Numbered from the stretch's first letter, positions 6,793 through 12,182 are shown. The stretch is 12,623 bases of DNA from Baffinella frigidus (GCA_026770585.1 MU646520.1:346806-359428); one strand, 5' to 3'. Numbers and translations: made by a program. The notes: generated by a model from the letters alone, not told the origin.

Positions 6793-6970
6793 TAAATGCG
6801 GGGATGCTATCTTAGGGCTGAGTTTGCGCGATGGTACAGTTATCGCGAGGCTAAAATAGCACATTCCGCCCTTAACATGACAAAACAAACGGTGGTTCAA
6901 ATCAAATCGGGTTCCACGCAAGCAGGTAGGTGGTGACGGATGCAGGGATGGCGGGCGGCATGAGCGATCA

Positions 6971-7096
6971 CCGTTTTGCTATCTTAGGGGTGGTTTTTCG
7001 CCGTTTTGCTGTCTTAGGGGTGGAATATGTGGCCGTTCTGCTATCTTAGGGATGGTTTTTGTGACCGTTTTGCTATATTAGGGGTGGGGTTTGTGA
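6971..7096. repeat. Four units of a 30-32-base minisatellite
   Basis: Units start at 6971, 7001, 7033 and 7065 with consensus CCGTTTTGCTATCTTAGGGG then TGGTTTTTGTGA. Single related units occur near 6310 and 7473, and antisense pieces (GGCTAAGATAGCGTATTCCA) at 6850, 7500 and 7706. Confidence 0.85.
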
Positions 7097-7184
7097 CGAG
7101 AGAGCACGTGAGCAGGTACGTGGTGTCGGATGCGGGGATGGCGGGTGGAATGACACCCTGCGCCCTACACCCGAAACGCGTGTA

Positions 7185-7367
7185 ATCATGCAAAAATCTT
7201 TCGCCAGCGAACCCCTTATTCGGACGCGACTCCGTACAAAGTTTATAATGGAAAACAATTTAGGGCTTTACAAGTCCTGAAATTGCTTTAAAAATCATTT
7301 TAGAGCCTGTAAGTCCCTCGCCAGCGGACCACCTAGGGGGTCCGCTGGCGGAAGCTTTTGGCACTAG
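7185..7367. mobile_element. 183-base MITE with TA duplication and an empty site in the window
   Basis: Left CAAAAATCTTTCGCCAGCGA pairs with right TCCGCTGGCGGAAGCTTTTG. TA flanks it at 7183-7184 and 7368-7369. The inverted block at 6384-6540 holds the same host sequence without it (GCGTGAAGGGTGTAGAGTG against GCGTG-TA-element-TA-AGGTGTTGAGTG). At the inner edge CGCCAGCGGACC/GGTCCGCTGGCG (7319-7350) makes a perfect 12-bp stem. No coding content. Confidence 0.8.
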
Positions 7368-7532
7368 TAAGGTGTTGAGTGTAGGGATGCTGGATTGAGC
7401 GTAACGCATAACTTCGGAGGTACGTGGTGGCGGATGCGGGGATGGCGGGCGGCATGAGCGAGATCTCCGTTTGGCTATCTTAGTGGCGGGTTTATGCCCA
7501 GGCTAAGATAGCGTATTCCACCCTTAAAACAG

Positions 7533-7706
7533 CGAGGCGATCCAGGAGCTCCGCACCTACAAAACATTAGGTCCTAGGAGCCCTACGGCCTACCGCAGGC
7601 AATACCGTAGGCCTAACTACCCGGTTTTCAGGACGTTTCCATATTGAGTTCAGTCAACAATCGCGCGGGGGGAAGATAACCTGTTCCGACCGCGAGGCCA
7701 TCCAGG
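7533..7706 (-). repeat. Antisense copy of exon 6 end and following intron (partner 10401-10574)
   Basis: The reverse complement matches 10401-10574 over all 174 bases with five differences. It includes the last part of exon 6 (CTGGATGGCCTCGCGGTCGG then AACAG), the donor GTTATC, and the intron containing half of a TACGG-type MITE. A further antisense piece (GCGAGGCGATCCAGGAGCTC) lies at 7737-7756, within a 63-base direct repeat (7498-7559 and 7703-7764). Confidence 0.9.
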
Positions 7707-7824
7707 CTAAGACAGCATATTCCACCCTTAAAACCGCGAGGCGATCCAGGAGCTCCGCACCCACCGGTGGTCGAAATCGAAAAACATGTGTTGCATTTAA
7801 TCGCATGGCGTTCCACATGAGCAG

Positions 7825-7888
7825 GTATGTAGTGACGGATGCGGGGATGGCGGGCGGCATGAGCGGCGGGCCCCTCGTCGACACCGAG
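7825..7888 (+). CDS. Exon 5: catalytic serine exon (GMSGGPL) of the Deg/HtrA-like protease
   Basis: Acceptor CACATGAGCAG, donor ACCGAG|GTGCAT; phase 2 in (one base completing Arg) and 0 out. The 21 codons read YVVTDAGMAGG then MSGGPLVDTE. This is the nucleophile segment of trypsin-fold Deg/HtrA-type proteases, whose family pattern is T-D-A-x-x-x-x-G-x-S-G-G-P-L-x-D; the nucleophile Ser is codon 7862-7864. This is the only copy in the window that runs through SGGPL to a donor; five or six upstream copies stop before Ser-Gly-Gly, and downstream copies hold only the end. Joined to exon 6a at 9290 it continues DTE-GAVLGIN, the expected next strand. A peroxisomal DEG15/TYSND1-type protease is an alternative subfamily. 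Confidence 0.85.
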
Positions 7889-8400
7889 GTGCATAACCTG
7901 TCCATCTCCGAGATCACTCGAGAGTCGTAACCTGTCCTGATGCCGAGGCACGTAACCTGTCATGTGCAGTAGTGAGCAGGAGGAGAGTCGCAGATAGGAT
8001 GGGAGCAGGAGCACCGAGAGAGAGGTCATGCACAACACACTGATAGGGTAACGGACTAAAAAGGGGGTAGTTAGGCCTACGGTATTACCTACTGTAGGCC
8101 GTAGGTTTTTTCGTAGGAGCCCCCCTAGGCCCCTACGGTCTACCGCAGTCAATACCGTAGGCCTAACTACCCCATTTTTAGTCCGTTGGCCTATGAACAC
8201 GTATGGGCGTTGACGCCGAGGTACATAACCTGTCTTTCATGTCGAGGTGCATGACCCGGATTCCCAGGATCCCAGCCCGGATTTGGACCCATTCGACTTT
8301 GGATTTCCTGTGAAAGTTACCACATGTTGAAACCAGGATCACACACGGTTCTCAAGGGGTGCTCTGAGAAGGGCCCCTCGTCGGCGCCGAGGTACATTCT
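7889..8400 (+). pseudogene. Downstream echoes of the exon 5 end and its donor
   Basis: The junction CCGAG|GTRCATAACCTGTC recurs: 7941-7947 (GCCGAG|GCACGTAACC), 8209-8220 (TTGACGCCGAG|GTACATAACC), 8241-8246 (GTCGAG|GTGCATGACC), and 8371-8391 (GGGCCCCTCGTCGGCGCCGA then G|GTACATTC). The last carries codons for GPLVGAE. These are 3' exon parts plus intron start, the mirror image of the upstream fragments. If the complete exon were read past its donor it would stop after SISEITRES. Confidence 0.7.
8046..8191. mobile_element. TACGG-type MITE with ~60-bp terminal repeats
   Basis: Left AACGGACTAAAAAGGGGGTA, GTTAGGCCTACGGTATT; the right arm reverse complemented gives AACGGACTAAAAATGGGGTA, GTTAGGCCTACGGTATT. 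TA flanks it at 8044-8045 and 8192-8193. Half of a related element lies in 7561-7640 and in 10480-10540. Non-coding. Confidence 0.85.
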
Positions 8401-8447
8401 GTCCTGATTCCAAAATGATTGGACGTTCGTAACCTCTCCGGTCCTGA

Positions 8448-8596
8448 GATCTCATAGGGAAACGGTTTCAACTTAACACCATTGGAGTCAATGAAAATTA
8501 CTACACGGATACTTAAATATTACTAGTAAAACTCATTGTGTGTAGTAAATTTTATTGCCAGAAAGTTTTGATTTAAAACCGCTTTCCTATGAGATC
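8448..8596. mobile_element. MITE with GATCTCATAGG ends and an inner TACTACAC core
   Basis: Left GATCTCATAGGGAAACGGTT pairs with right AACCGCTTTCCTATGAGATC. Inside, AATGAAAATTACTACACGG pairs with TGTGTAGTAAATTTTATTG around AATATTACTAGT. The host site resembles 7911-7920 (CGAGATCACTCG), a possible empty-site relative. Non-coding. Confidence 0.75.
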
Positions 8597-8658
8597 ACTC
8601 GTACGGGAGCGCCCCAGTGACACGGAGTTTGGTATAGAACACAACAACGAGGCACGTA

Positions 8659-8823
8659 GAGCGTTTGCGGTATTTGTTTTCCGTTTTCGAGATCGAGTTT
8701 TCATATTTTCGAATCTTTTTTGTACCAGAAGTGTCCATTTAAAAAAAAATGGACAACATTTTCAAACTCTCGAAAACATGAAACCCCGATCTCGAAAATG
8801 GACAACAATTACCGCAAACGCTC
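8659..8823. mobile_element. Long-hairpin MITE, ~80-bp arms, TA flanks
   Basis: Left GAGCGTTTGCGGTATTTGTT, CGAGATCG...TCATATTTTCGA; the right arm reverse complemented gives GAGCGTTTGCGGTAATTGTT and so on. The centre is GTCCATTTAAAAAAAAATGG then AC. TA flanks it at 8657-8658 and 8824-8825. Nearly the whole element is one imperfect hairpin. An open frame across it is a by-product. Confidence 0.85.
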
Positions 8824-8916
8824 TAGCGTTTTCGCCGGAAGAATAAGATCAGTCGAACGGCCGCACAGCGGACTTCGAAGCGTTTTTGAATAACCCCTAA
8901 GTGATAAGACCTAGGA

Positions 8917-8940
8917 CCCTACGGTAAGCAACCCGTAGGG
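8917..8940. other. CCCTACGG/CCGTAGGG hairpin, TACGG-type remnant
   Basis: CTAGGACCCTACGG, short loop, CCGTAGGG. CCTAGGACC...CTACGGTA also marks the ends of the element at 11543, so this may be a relic of that family. Confidence 0.5.
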
Positions 8941-9020
8941 ACATGGGGTGGTTCATACAGATAAGGTAAAGGAAACTCGGGCACCTCCTGCACAAAAATC
9001 CCTTCGTAGACCGCTGAGTG

Positions 9021-9119
9021 GCTTACACCCGAAACCCGAAACCCGAAACCCGAAACCCGAAACCAGGGGGCGGTGCTGGGCATCAACTGCTTCGTCCGTC
9101 CTGCGCCGCGCTCCCTTCC
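9021..9119 (+). pseudogene. 5' fragment of exon 6a behind a CCCGAAA array
   Basis: Five CCCGAAA units (9025-9062), then CCAG and GGGGCGGTGCTGGGCATCAA, CTGCTTCGTCCGTCC, reading GAVLGINCFVRP, before the copy departs from the complete exon at 9290 (APRSLP...). Confidence 0.75.
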
Positions 9120-9126
9120 ACTTAAA

Positions 9127-9256
9127 CAGCCATCGGGGGCTTCACGGATGCAGTCCATCTTAACAATTTTTACTAGAATTCTATCCATTGCTATGGATTC
9201 TAACCGCTTTTCCCCGGATATCCGGGGGGGAAGGCCGTCGGTCGCTGCGAAGTGGC
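9127..9256. repeat. Dispersed repeat, copy 2 (see 2528-2662)
   Basis: Shares GGGGCTTCACGGAT, CAGTCCATC, TACTAGAAT and TCCGGGGGGGAAGG with copy 1. Holds the perfect palindrome CCCCGGATATCCGGGG (9212-9227); a related CCCCGGATGTCCGGGGG occurs at 10858. Function unknown. Confidence 0.65.
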
Positions 9257-9289
9257 ACCCGAAAACCGAAAACCGAAACCCGAAAACAG

Positions 9290-9352
9290 GGGGCGGTGTT
9301 GGGCATCAACTGTCTCGTCCGCCCTGAGCTGCGCTCCCTCGGCAATTACGCG
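9290..9352 (+). CDS. Exon 6a: VLGIN strand to GNYA, protease C-terminal part
   Basis: Acceptor CCCGAAAACAG, donor TACGCG|GTCCCC, phase 0 at both ends, 21 codons: GAVLGINCLVRP then ELRSLGNYA. It continues the nucleophile exon as SGGPLVDTE-GAVLGIN; Deg/HtrA proteins have 'G-x-V-I-G-I-N' here. The end joins the exon at 10375 as GNYA-VSAGVCQELLDRL, like the family's 'F-A-I-P-x-x-x-V-x-x-x-L' strand and helix that close the protease domain. The donor is set by two downstream echoes that keep exon end plus GTCCCCGCCC (9446-9457) or GTCTCCGCCC (9553-9574). If read without the donor, the frame runs on into PETRNPKP repeats. Phase matches on both sides. Confidence 0.8.
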
Positions 9353-9358
9353 GTCCCC

Positions 9359-9890
9359 GAACCCCAAACCTCAATCCCGAAACCCGAAACACGGAACCCG
9401 GATCCTGAAACCCGAAGCCGGACACACGAAGCCGGAAACACGAAAGGCAATTACGCGGTCCCCGCCCGAAACGCCCTACGCCCTACGCCCTGCCCCAAAC
9501 CCCAAACCTGAAACCCGAAACCCGAAACCCTACGCCCCAAACCCGCACCCCGGCGCTCCCTCGGCAATTGTGCGGTCTCCGCCCAAAACCCGAAACCCGA
9601 AACCCGGAACCGGAAACACGGAACCCGGAACCCGAAGCCCGGAACCCGAAGCCCGGAACCCGGAACCCGAAACCAAAATCCGAAACCCGACACCCGACAT
9701 CCGAAACCCCAAGCCCAAAACCCGGAACCCGGAACCGGAAACCCGAAACCCGGAACCCGAAAAAAAACCAATCCCGAAACGCGGATGCCTGCACCAGGTG
9801 TTGGCGGCCGTGTGCGCGCGAAAACCGGAACCCGGAACGATTGAAACCCGAAACCTGGAACCCAAAACCCAAAACTTCCGAAACCCATCG
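9359..9890. repeat. CCCGAAA/CCGGAAC array with two exon 6a 3' echoes
   Basis: Heptamer-like CCCGAAA, CCGGAAC and CCCGAAG units fill the intron. Embedded are GGCAATTACGCG|GTCCCC (9446-9457) and GCGCTCCCTCGGCAATTGTG then CG|GTCTCC (9553-9574). The open frames of 100-260 residues across this region encode P/E/T/R/N/K repeats and are artefacts of a repeat length that lacks stops. Confidence 0.9.
9798..9815 (+). pseudogene. 5' fragment of exon 6b (VLAAVC)
   Basis: GCACCAG then GTGTTGGCGGCCGTGTGC, matching the acceptor side of the exon at 10375 (GTGTCGGCGGGCGTGTGC), before passing into heptamer repeats. Confidence 0.65.
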
Positions 9891-9897
9891 AAGCGGA

Positions 9898-9998
9898 TCA
9901 AATCGAGGCTGGTGCCGAAGCAATTTCCTTTGAGGGGCTGGTCGAAAACGACGGTTGTCCGAAGGAAATGGATCAAGTACATCCTCGATTTTGGTCCA
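9898..9998. repeat. Left arm of a ~100-bp inverted repeat (right arm 10219-10320)
   Basis: AAATCGAGGCTGGTGCCGAA, GGGGCTGGTCGAAAACGACG, GAAGGAAATGG, CTCGATTTTGG is repeated inverted at 10219-10320 with moderate divergence. The spacer is about 220 bases. Open frames exist in both arms in several frames, with no clear codon-position bias, so I do not call a gene. Just after the left arm, GGTCCACTTCCTGAATCCTG echoes the intron end before 10375 (GGTGCACTTCCTGAATGGTG). Confidence 0.8.
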
Positions 9999-10218
9999 CT
10001 TCCTGAATCCTGCGCCCGAAACCGACTATTCTAAAGTTGACATGATGGATTTTCGATACAAATTCGGCAACTTTGGAGCGACGCCCTGACTCCTGCGCCC
10101 GAAAGCAGTGACGCCACAAGTCCTCACGCGTGAGCCCCTTAACAAGCTCAAAAAGGGGATTTGACCATCACTTGACCATCAACAGCTCAAGCAAGGTGCC
10201 CACACGTTAGCATCTCAA

Positions 10219-10320
10219 GGGGCCAAAATCGAAGATGTACTCGAGCCATTTCCTTGAGACAGCCGTCGTTTTCGACCAGCCCCTCGAAGGAAACTGCTTT
10301 GGTACCAGCCTCGATTTGAT
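10219..10320. repeat. Right arm of the inverted repeat with 9898-9998
   Basis: GGCCAAAATCGAAGATGTAC, GACCAGCCCCTCGAAGGAAA, ACCAGCCTCGATTTGAT. It lies about 55 bases before the acceptor of the exon at 10375, so the transcript could fold into a long stem immediately upstream of that exon. Confidence 0.8.
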
Positions 10321-10374
10321 GCACGTCAGAGGGTCGATGTTGGTGCACTTCCTGAATGGTGCGTGCGGAAACAG

Positions 10375-10426
10375 GTGTCGGCGGGCGTGTGCCAGGAGCT
10401 CCTGGATCGCCTCGCGGTTGGAACAG
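10375..10426 (+). CDS. Exon 6b: end of protease domain and linker helix
   Basis: Acceptor GCGGAAACAG, donor GGAACAG|GTTATC; phase 0 in, 1 out. The 17 codons read VSAGVCQELLDRLAVGT. After GNYA this is a likely last strand and helix of the trypsin fold. The single leftover G joins the next exon as G|AT = Asp, giving AVGT-D-KAKSELQSIRV. A 5' fragment lies at 9798-9815 and a 3' fragment at 10557-10586, and an antisense copy of the end sits at 7533-7706. If read past the donor the frame stops after LLTELNMETS; an alternative last-exon reading is possible but is contradicted by the phase fit and the homology downstream. Confidence 0.7.
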
Positions 10427-10556
10427 GTTATCTTCCCCCCGCGCGATTGTTGACTGAACTCAATATGGAAACGTCCTGAAAACCGGGTAGTTAGGCCTAC
10501 GGTATTGCCTGCGGTAGGCCGTAGAGCTCCTAGGACCTAATGTTTTGTAGGTGCAA

Positions 10557-10586
10557 AGCTCCTGGATCGCCTCGCGGTTGGAACAG
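10557..10586 (+). pseudogene. 3' echo of exon 6b with a lost donor
   Basis: AGCTCCTGGATCGCCTCGCG then GTTGGAACAG repeats the exon end, but the donor GTTATC is replaced by ATCATC. It closes a tandem unit of about 160 bases begun at 10401. Confidence 0.75.
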
Positions 10587-10686
10587 ATCATCACCCCCTC
10601 GTGCGATTTTTGTATGAAGGTTGACTCACCCGGGTTAGCCAACCATCGCACGATTCTCCAGATAGAAGTCGGAGTGTTTCCCTGTC

Positions 10687-10808
10687 CACAGACAAGGAAG
10701 AATCCGCGGGTTTCGTGATCCACGGACACGAGGAACATTCATAGGATTCTGTGGTGCACGAACAAGGAACAATCCGCGGGGTTCGTGGTCCAATACCACG
10801 AAACAATA
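10687..10808. repeat. Two tandem units of ~61 bases
   Basis: Unit 1 has ACAAGGAAGAATCCGCGGGT then TTCGTGATCCACG; unit 2 has ACAAGGAACAATCCGCGGGG then TTCGTGGTCCA. CCACGAAAC and TTTCGTGG recur beyond it. The rest of 10590-11110 holds no gene or element I can name; GTATACTGTTGTATAC near 10930 is a small inverted pair. Confidence 0.75.
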
Positions 10809-11112
10809 GGGGGTTTCGTGGTGGTCAAACCGGTCAAAAGGCTACGAGTCGCATCTTCCCCGGATGTCCGGGGGTAACGTGACCAACCGTTGCTGACGTT
10901 GGTCGTGTTTCCAAAGGAACTTTCTCTTCGTATACTGTTGTATACTCGGTGATATATGACTCTGGGTAGGTGACTCTCTAGAGCATCTTTCTGCTCTCGC
11001 GTGTCGCCTCCCACGAATCAACTTGAGGAACGTTGCCCGTAGTGTTCTCAGTGGTACTCATGGGGTTTCGTGGAATACCAAGGTTTCACGCCAGAGTCTT
11101 TAGGGGGGTTTA

Positions 11113-11246
11113 TCCGGGAACATGTTTAATTTAAATGAAAATGAGCAACGAAGTTTACTACACAGAGGGCTCCTACTAGTAATATTAAAAACGTTGTGTA
11201 GTAAATTTCGTTGCTCATTTTCATTTAAATTAAACATGTTCCCGGA
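11113..11246. mobile_element. MITE with near-perfect 52-bp ends and TA duplication
   Basis: Left arm TCCGGGAACATGTTTAATTT, AAATGAAAATGAGCAACGAA, GTTTACTACACA. The right arm is its reverse complement with one mismatch in 52. TA at 11111-11112 and 11247-11248. The outer 30 bases are those of the 6028/6645 family; the inner part is the TTTACTACACA core with TACTAGTAATATT at the centre. Non-coding. Confidence 0.9.
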
Positions 11247-11400
11247 TAAGGGTTACGCGCCAGAGTTTTGGAAGGGGTCGTCAAAAGTCAATTTCCTCTC
11301 AAGGCAGTGGTTTTCAAAAGTCAACAACCGTGTCCTGACACGGTTCAAAAAATCCAACCCCCTCCTGCACTCTGGCGTGGCTTGGTGTGGTGGCGCGCAG

Positions 11401-11409
11401 ATAAGGCGG
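11401..11409 (+). pseudogene. 5' echo of exon 7: acceptor plus nine exon bases
   Basis: GCGCAG then ATAAGGCGG, then a short CCCTAACCCGAA array and the complete copy (CTGCAG then ATAAGGCGAAG). Short, but it repeats the same arrangement as the other exons. Confidence 0.55.
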
Positions 11410-11446
11410 AACCCTGAACCCTAACCCGAAACTCCAACCCCTGCAG

Positions 11447-11538
11447 ATAAGGCGAAGTCGGAGCTGCAGTCGATCAGAGTGATGCTTTTCAACGATCCCT
11501 TCAACACCCGCGCTCGCGTTTCAAAGGCCCTAGCCGAG
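11447..11538 (+). CDS. Exon 7: start of a ClpS-like N-degron-binding domain
   Basis: Acceptor CCAACCCCTGCAG, donor GCCGAG|GTAACC; phase 1 in, 0 out, 30 full codons: KAKSELQS, then IRVMLFNDPFNTRARVSK and ALAE. ClpS proteins open with a strand 'V-x-L-x-N-D' followed by a short loop and a helix starting with Val; IRVMLFNDPFNTRARV fits that pattern, including the Asn-Asp pair that contacts the N-terminal amino group of substrates in ClpS. Downstream of ND the usual residues differ (PFNTR), so substrate choice cannot be inferred. Only the first third of such a domain is present; the rest would be to the right of the window. ClpS normally delivers N-degron substrates to ClpAP/ClpCP; here it would sit in cis behind a serine protease. 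A 5' echo (11401), a 3' echo (11762) and a MITE touching its intron surround it. Confidence 0.6.
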
Positions 11539-11542
11539 GTAA

Positions 11543-11711
11543 CCCTTAAGCGGCCAGTAGGCTCATACGCCCTACGGTAGGCCCCTAGGACCTGCCTAGG
11601 GCTTGCTGAGTGTCCCTTACGTGACCATAGGGTGGATGTTCACCTTAACTTGCCTTAGGCAGGTCCTAGGGCCCTACCGTAGAGTGTATCAGCCTACTCG
11701 TCACTTAAGGG
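11543..11711. mobile_element. MITE inserted four bases inside the intron after exon 7
   Basis: Left CCCTTAAGCGGCCAGTAGGC, TCATACGCCCTACGGTAGGC, CCTAGGACCTGCCTA pairs with the right end ...TAGGCAGGTCCTAGGGCCCT, ACCGTAGAGTGTATCAGCCT, ACTCGTCACTTAAGGG. Arms are about 60 bases. The exon 7 donor GTAA immediately precedes it. The downstream echo at 11762-11850 shows the same host sequence uninterrupted. Confidence 0.85.
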
Positions 11712-11761
11712 ACAGCCTAAACCTCGTAACAGCCGGAAAGGGGGAAATGGGGGGAAATGGT

Positions 11762-11831
11762 GATCAGAGTGATGCTCTGCAGCCAGTAAGCCCTTCAAGC
11801 CCGCGCTTGCGTCTCTAAAAACCTAGCGGAG
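11762..11831 (+). pseudogene. 3' echo of exon 7 with donor
   Basis: GATCAGAGTGATGCTCTGCA, then CAAGCCCGCGCTTGCGTCTC, CTAGCGGAG|GTATGG. It aligns with the exon from the IRVML codons to its end, but has an in-frame TAA at 11787-11789 and lost ND. Intron bases after the donor (CCTCAACCTGTAACAGACGG) match those on the far side of the MITE at 11715-11736 (CCTAAACCTCGTAACAGCCG). Confidence 0.75.
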
Positions 11832-11859
11832 GTATGGCCTCAACCTGTAACAGACGGAA

Positions 11860-12080
11860 ACCTAAACCCAAAACCCAAAACTCAAAACCCAAAACCCAAA
11901 ACCCAAAACCCAAAACCCCAAAAACCCAAACCCAAAACCCCAAACCCAAAACCCAAAACCCCAAACCCCAATCCCCAAACCCCAAACCCTCTACTCAAAA
12001 CCCCAACCCCTGAACCCCAACCCCTCAAAAAGAACCCATGCACCCGTCACCCCGAACCCCGTATCCCTAAACCCTACACG
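11860..12080. repeat. CCCAAAA/CCCCAAA array
   Basis: Regular CCCAAAA units at 11865-11970, then CCCCAAA and mixed CCCTAAA units. A further intron-specific variant of the heptamer. Confidence 0.9.
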
Positions 12081-12182
12081 CTGGTCGAAAATTCGACCCG
12101 AAACACTGATCCCAACAGCACAGCCTTACCAGCACCAGACAGAAAGAACAATGTATGGAAACCAACACGACCACAATTGCTA

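Larger units (their letters stand above)
6276..7462 (+). pseudogene. Tandem 5' fragments of the nucleophile exon (exon 5)
   Basis: Intron end GAGCAG plus exon start recurs at 6276, 6624 (split by a MITE), 6926, 7116 and 7420, plus one inverted copy at 6492-6535. They encode variants of RYVVTDAGMAGGMS but diverge before SGGPL: into GATCACCG repeats, TGACACCCTGC, or a MITE. One copy has a stop (TAG) in place of Tyr. The intron side, GTTCCACRYRAGCAG, is also conserved with the complete copy at 7825. They are therefore upstream echoes, not extra active sites. Confidence 0.8.

Noticed and set aside
7860-7930. Reading SGGPLVDTEVHNLSISEITRES to a stop as the protein's C-terminus
   Set aside because: The continuation after GAG is replaced by GAVLGIN when spliced at GTGCAT, which restores the family pattern, and the GAG|GTRCAT border is itself repeated downstream as a donor.
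7628-8200. Minus-strand open frame of 190 codons
   Set aside because: It crosses the antisense exon copy, the exon 5 region in reverse, and a MITE. No family motif; composition changes at each element border.
8589-8846. Frame of 85 codons across 8589-8846
   Set aside because: Nearly all of it is the hairpin MITE at 8659-8823.
9252-10034. Long plus-strand open frame (260 codons) rich in PETRNPKP
   Set aside because: It is CCCGAAA-type repeat read through; the frame stays open because the units lack stops, and other frames and the minus strand are equally open. Real coding pieces here are exon 6a and echoes.
10235-10453. Plus-strand frame starting MYSSHFLETAVVFDQP as a gene
   Set aside because: It lies in the inverted-repeat arm and runs out of frame through exon 6b; the inverted partner is open in several frames and no family is recognised.
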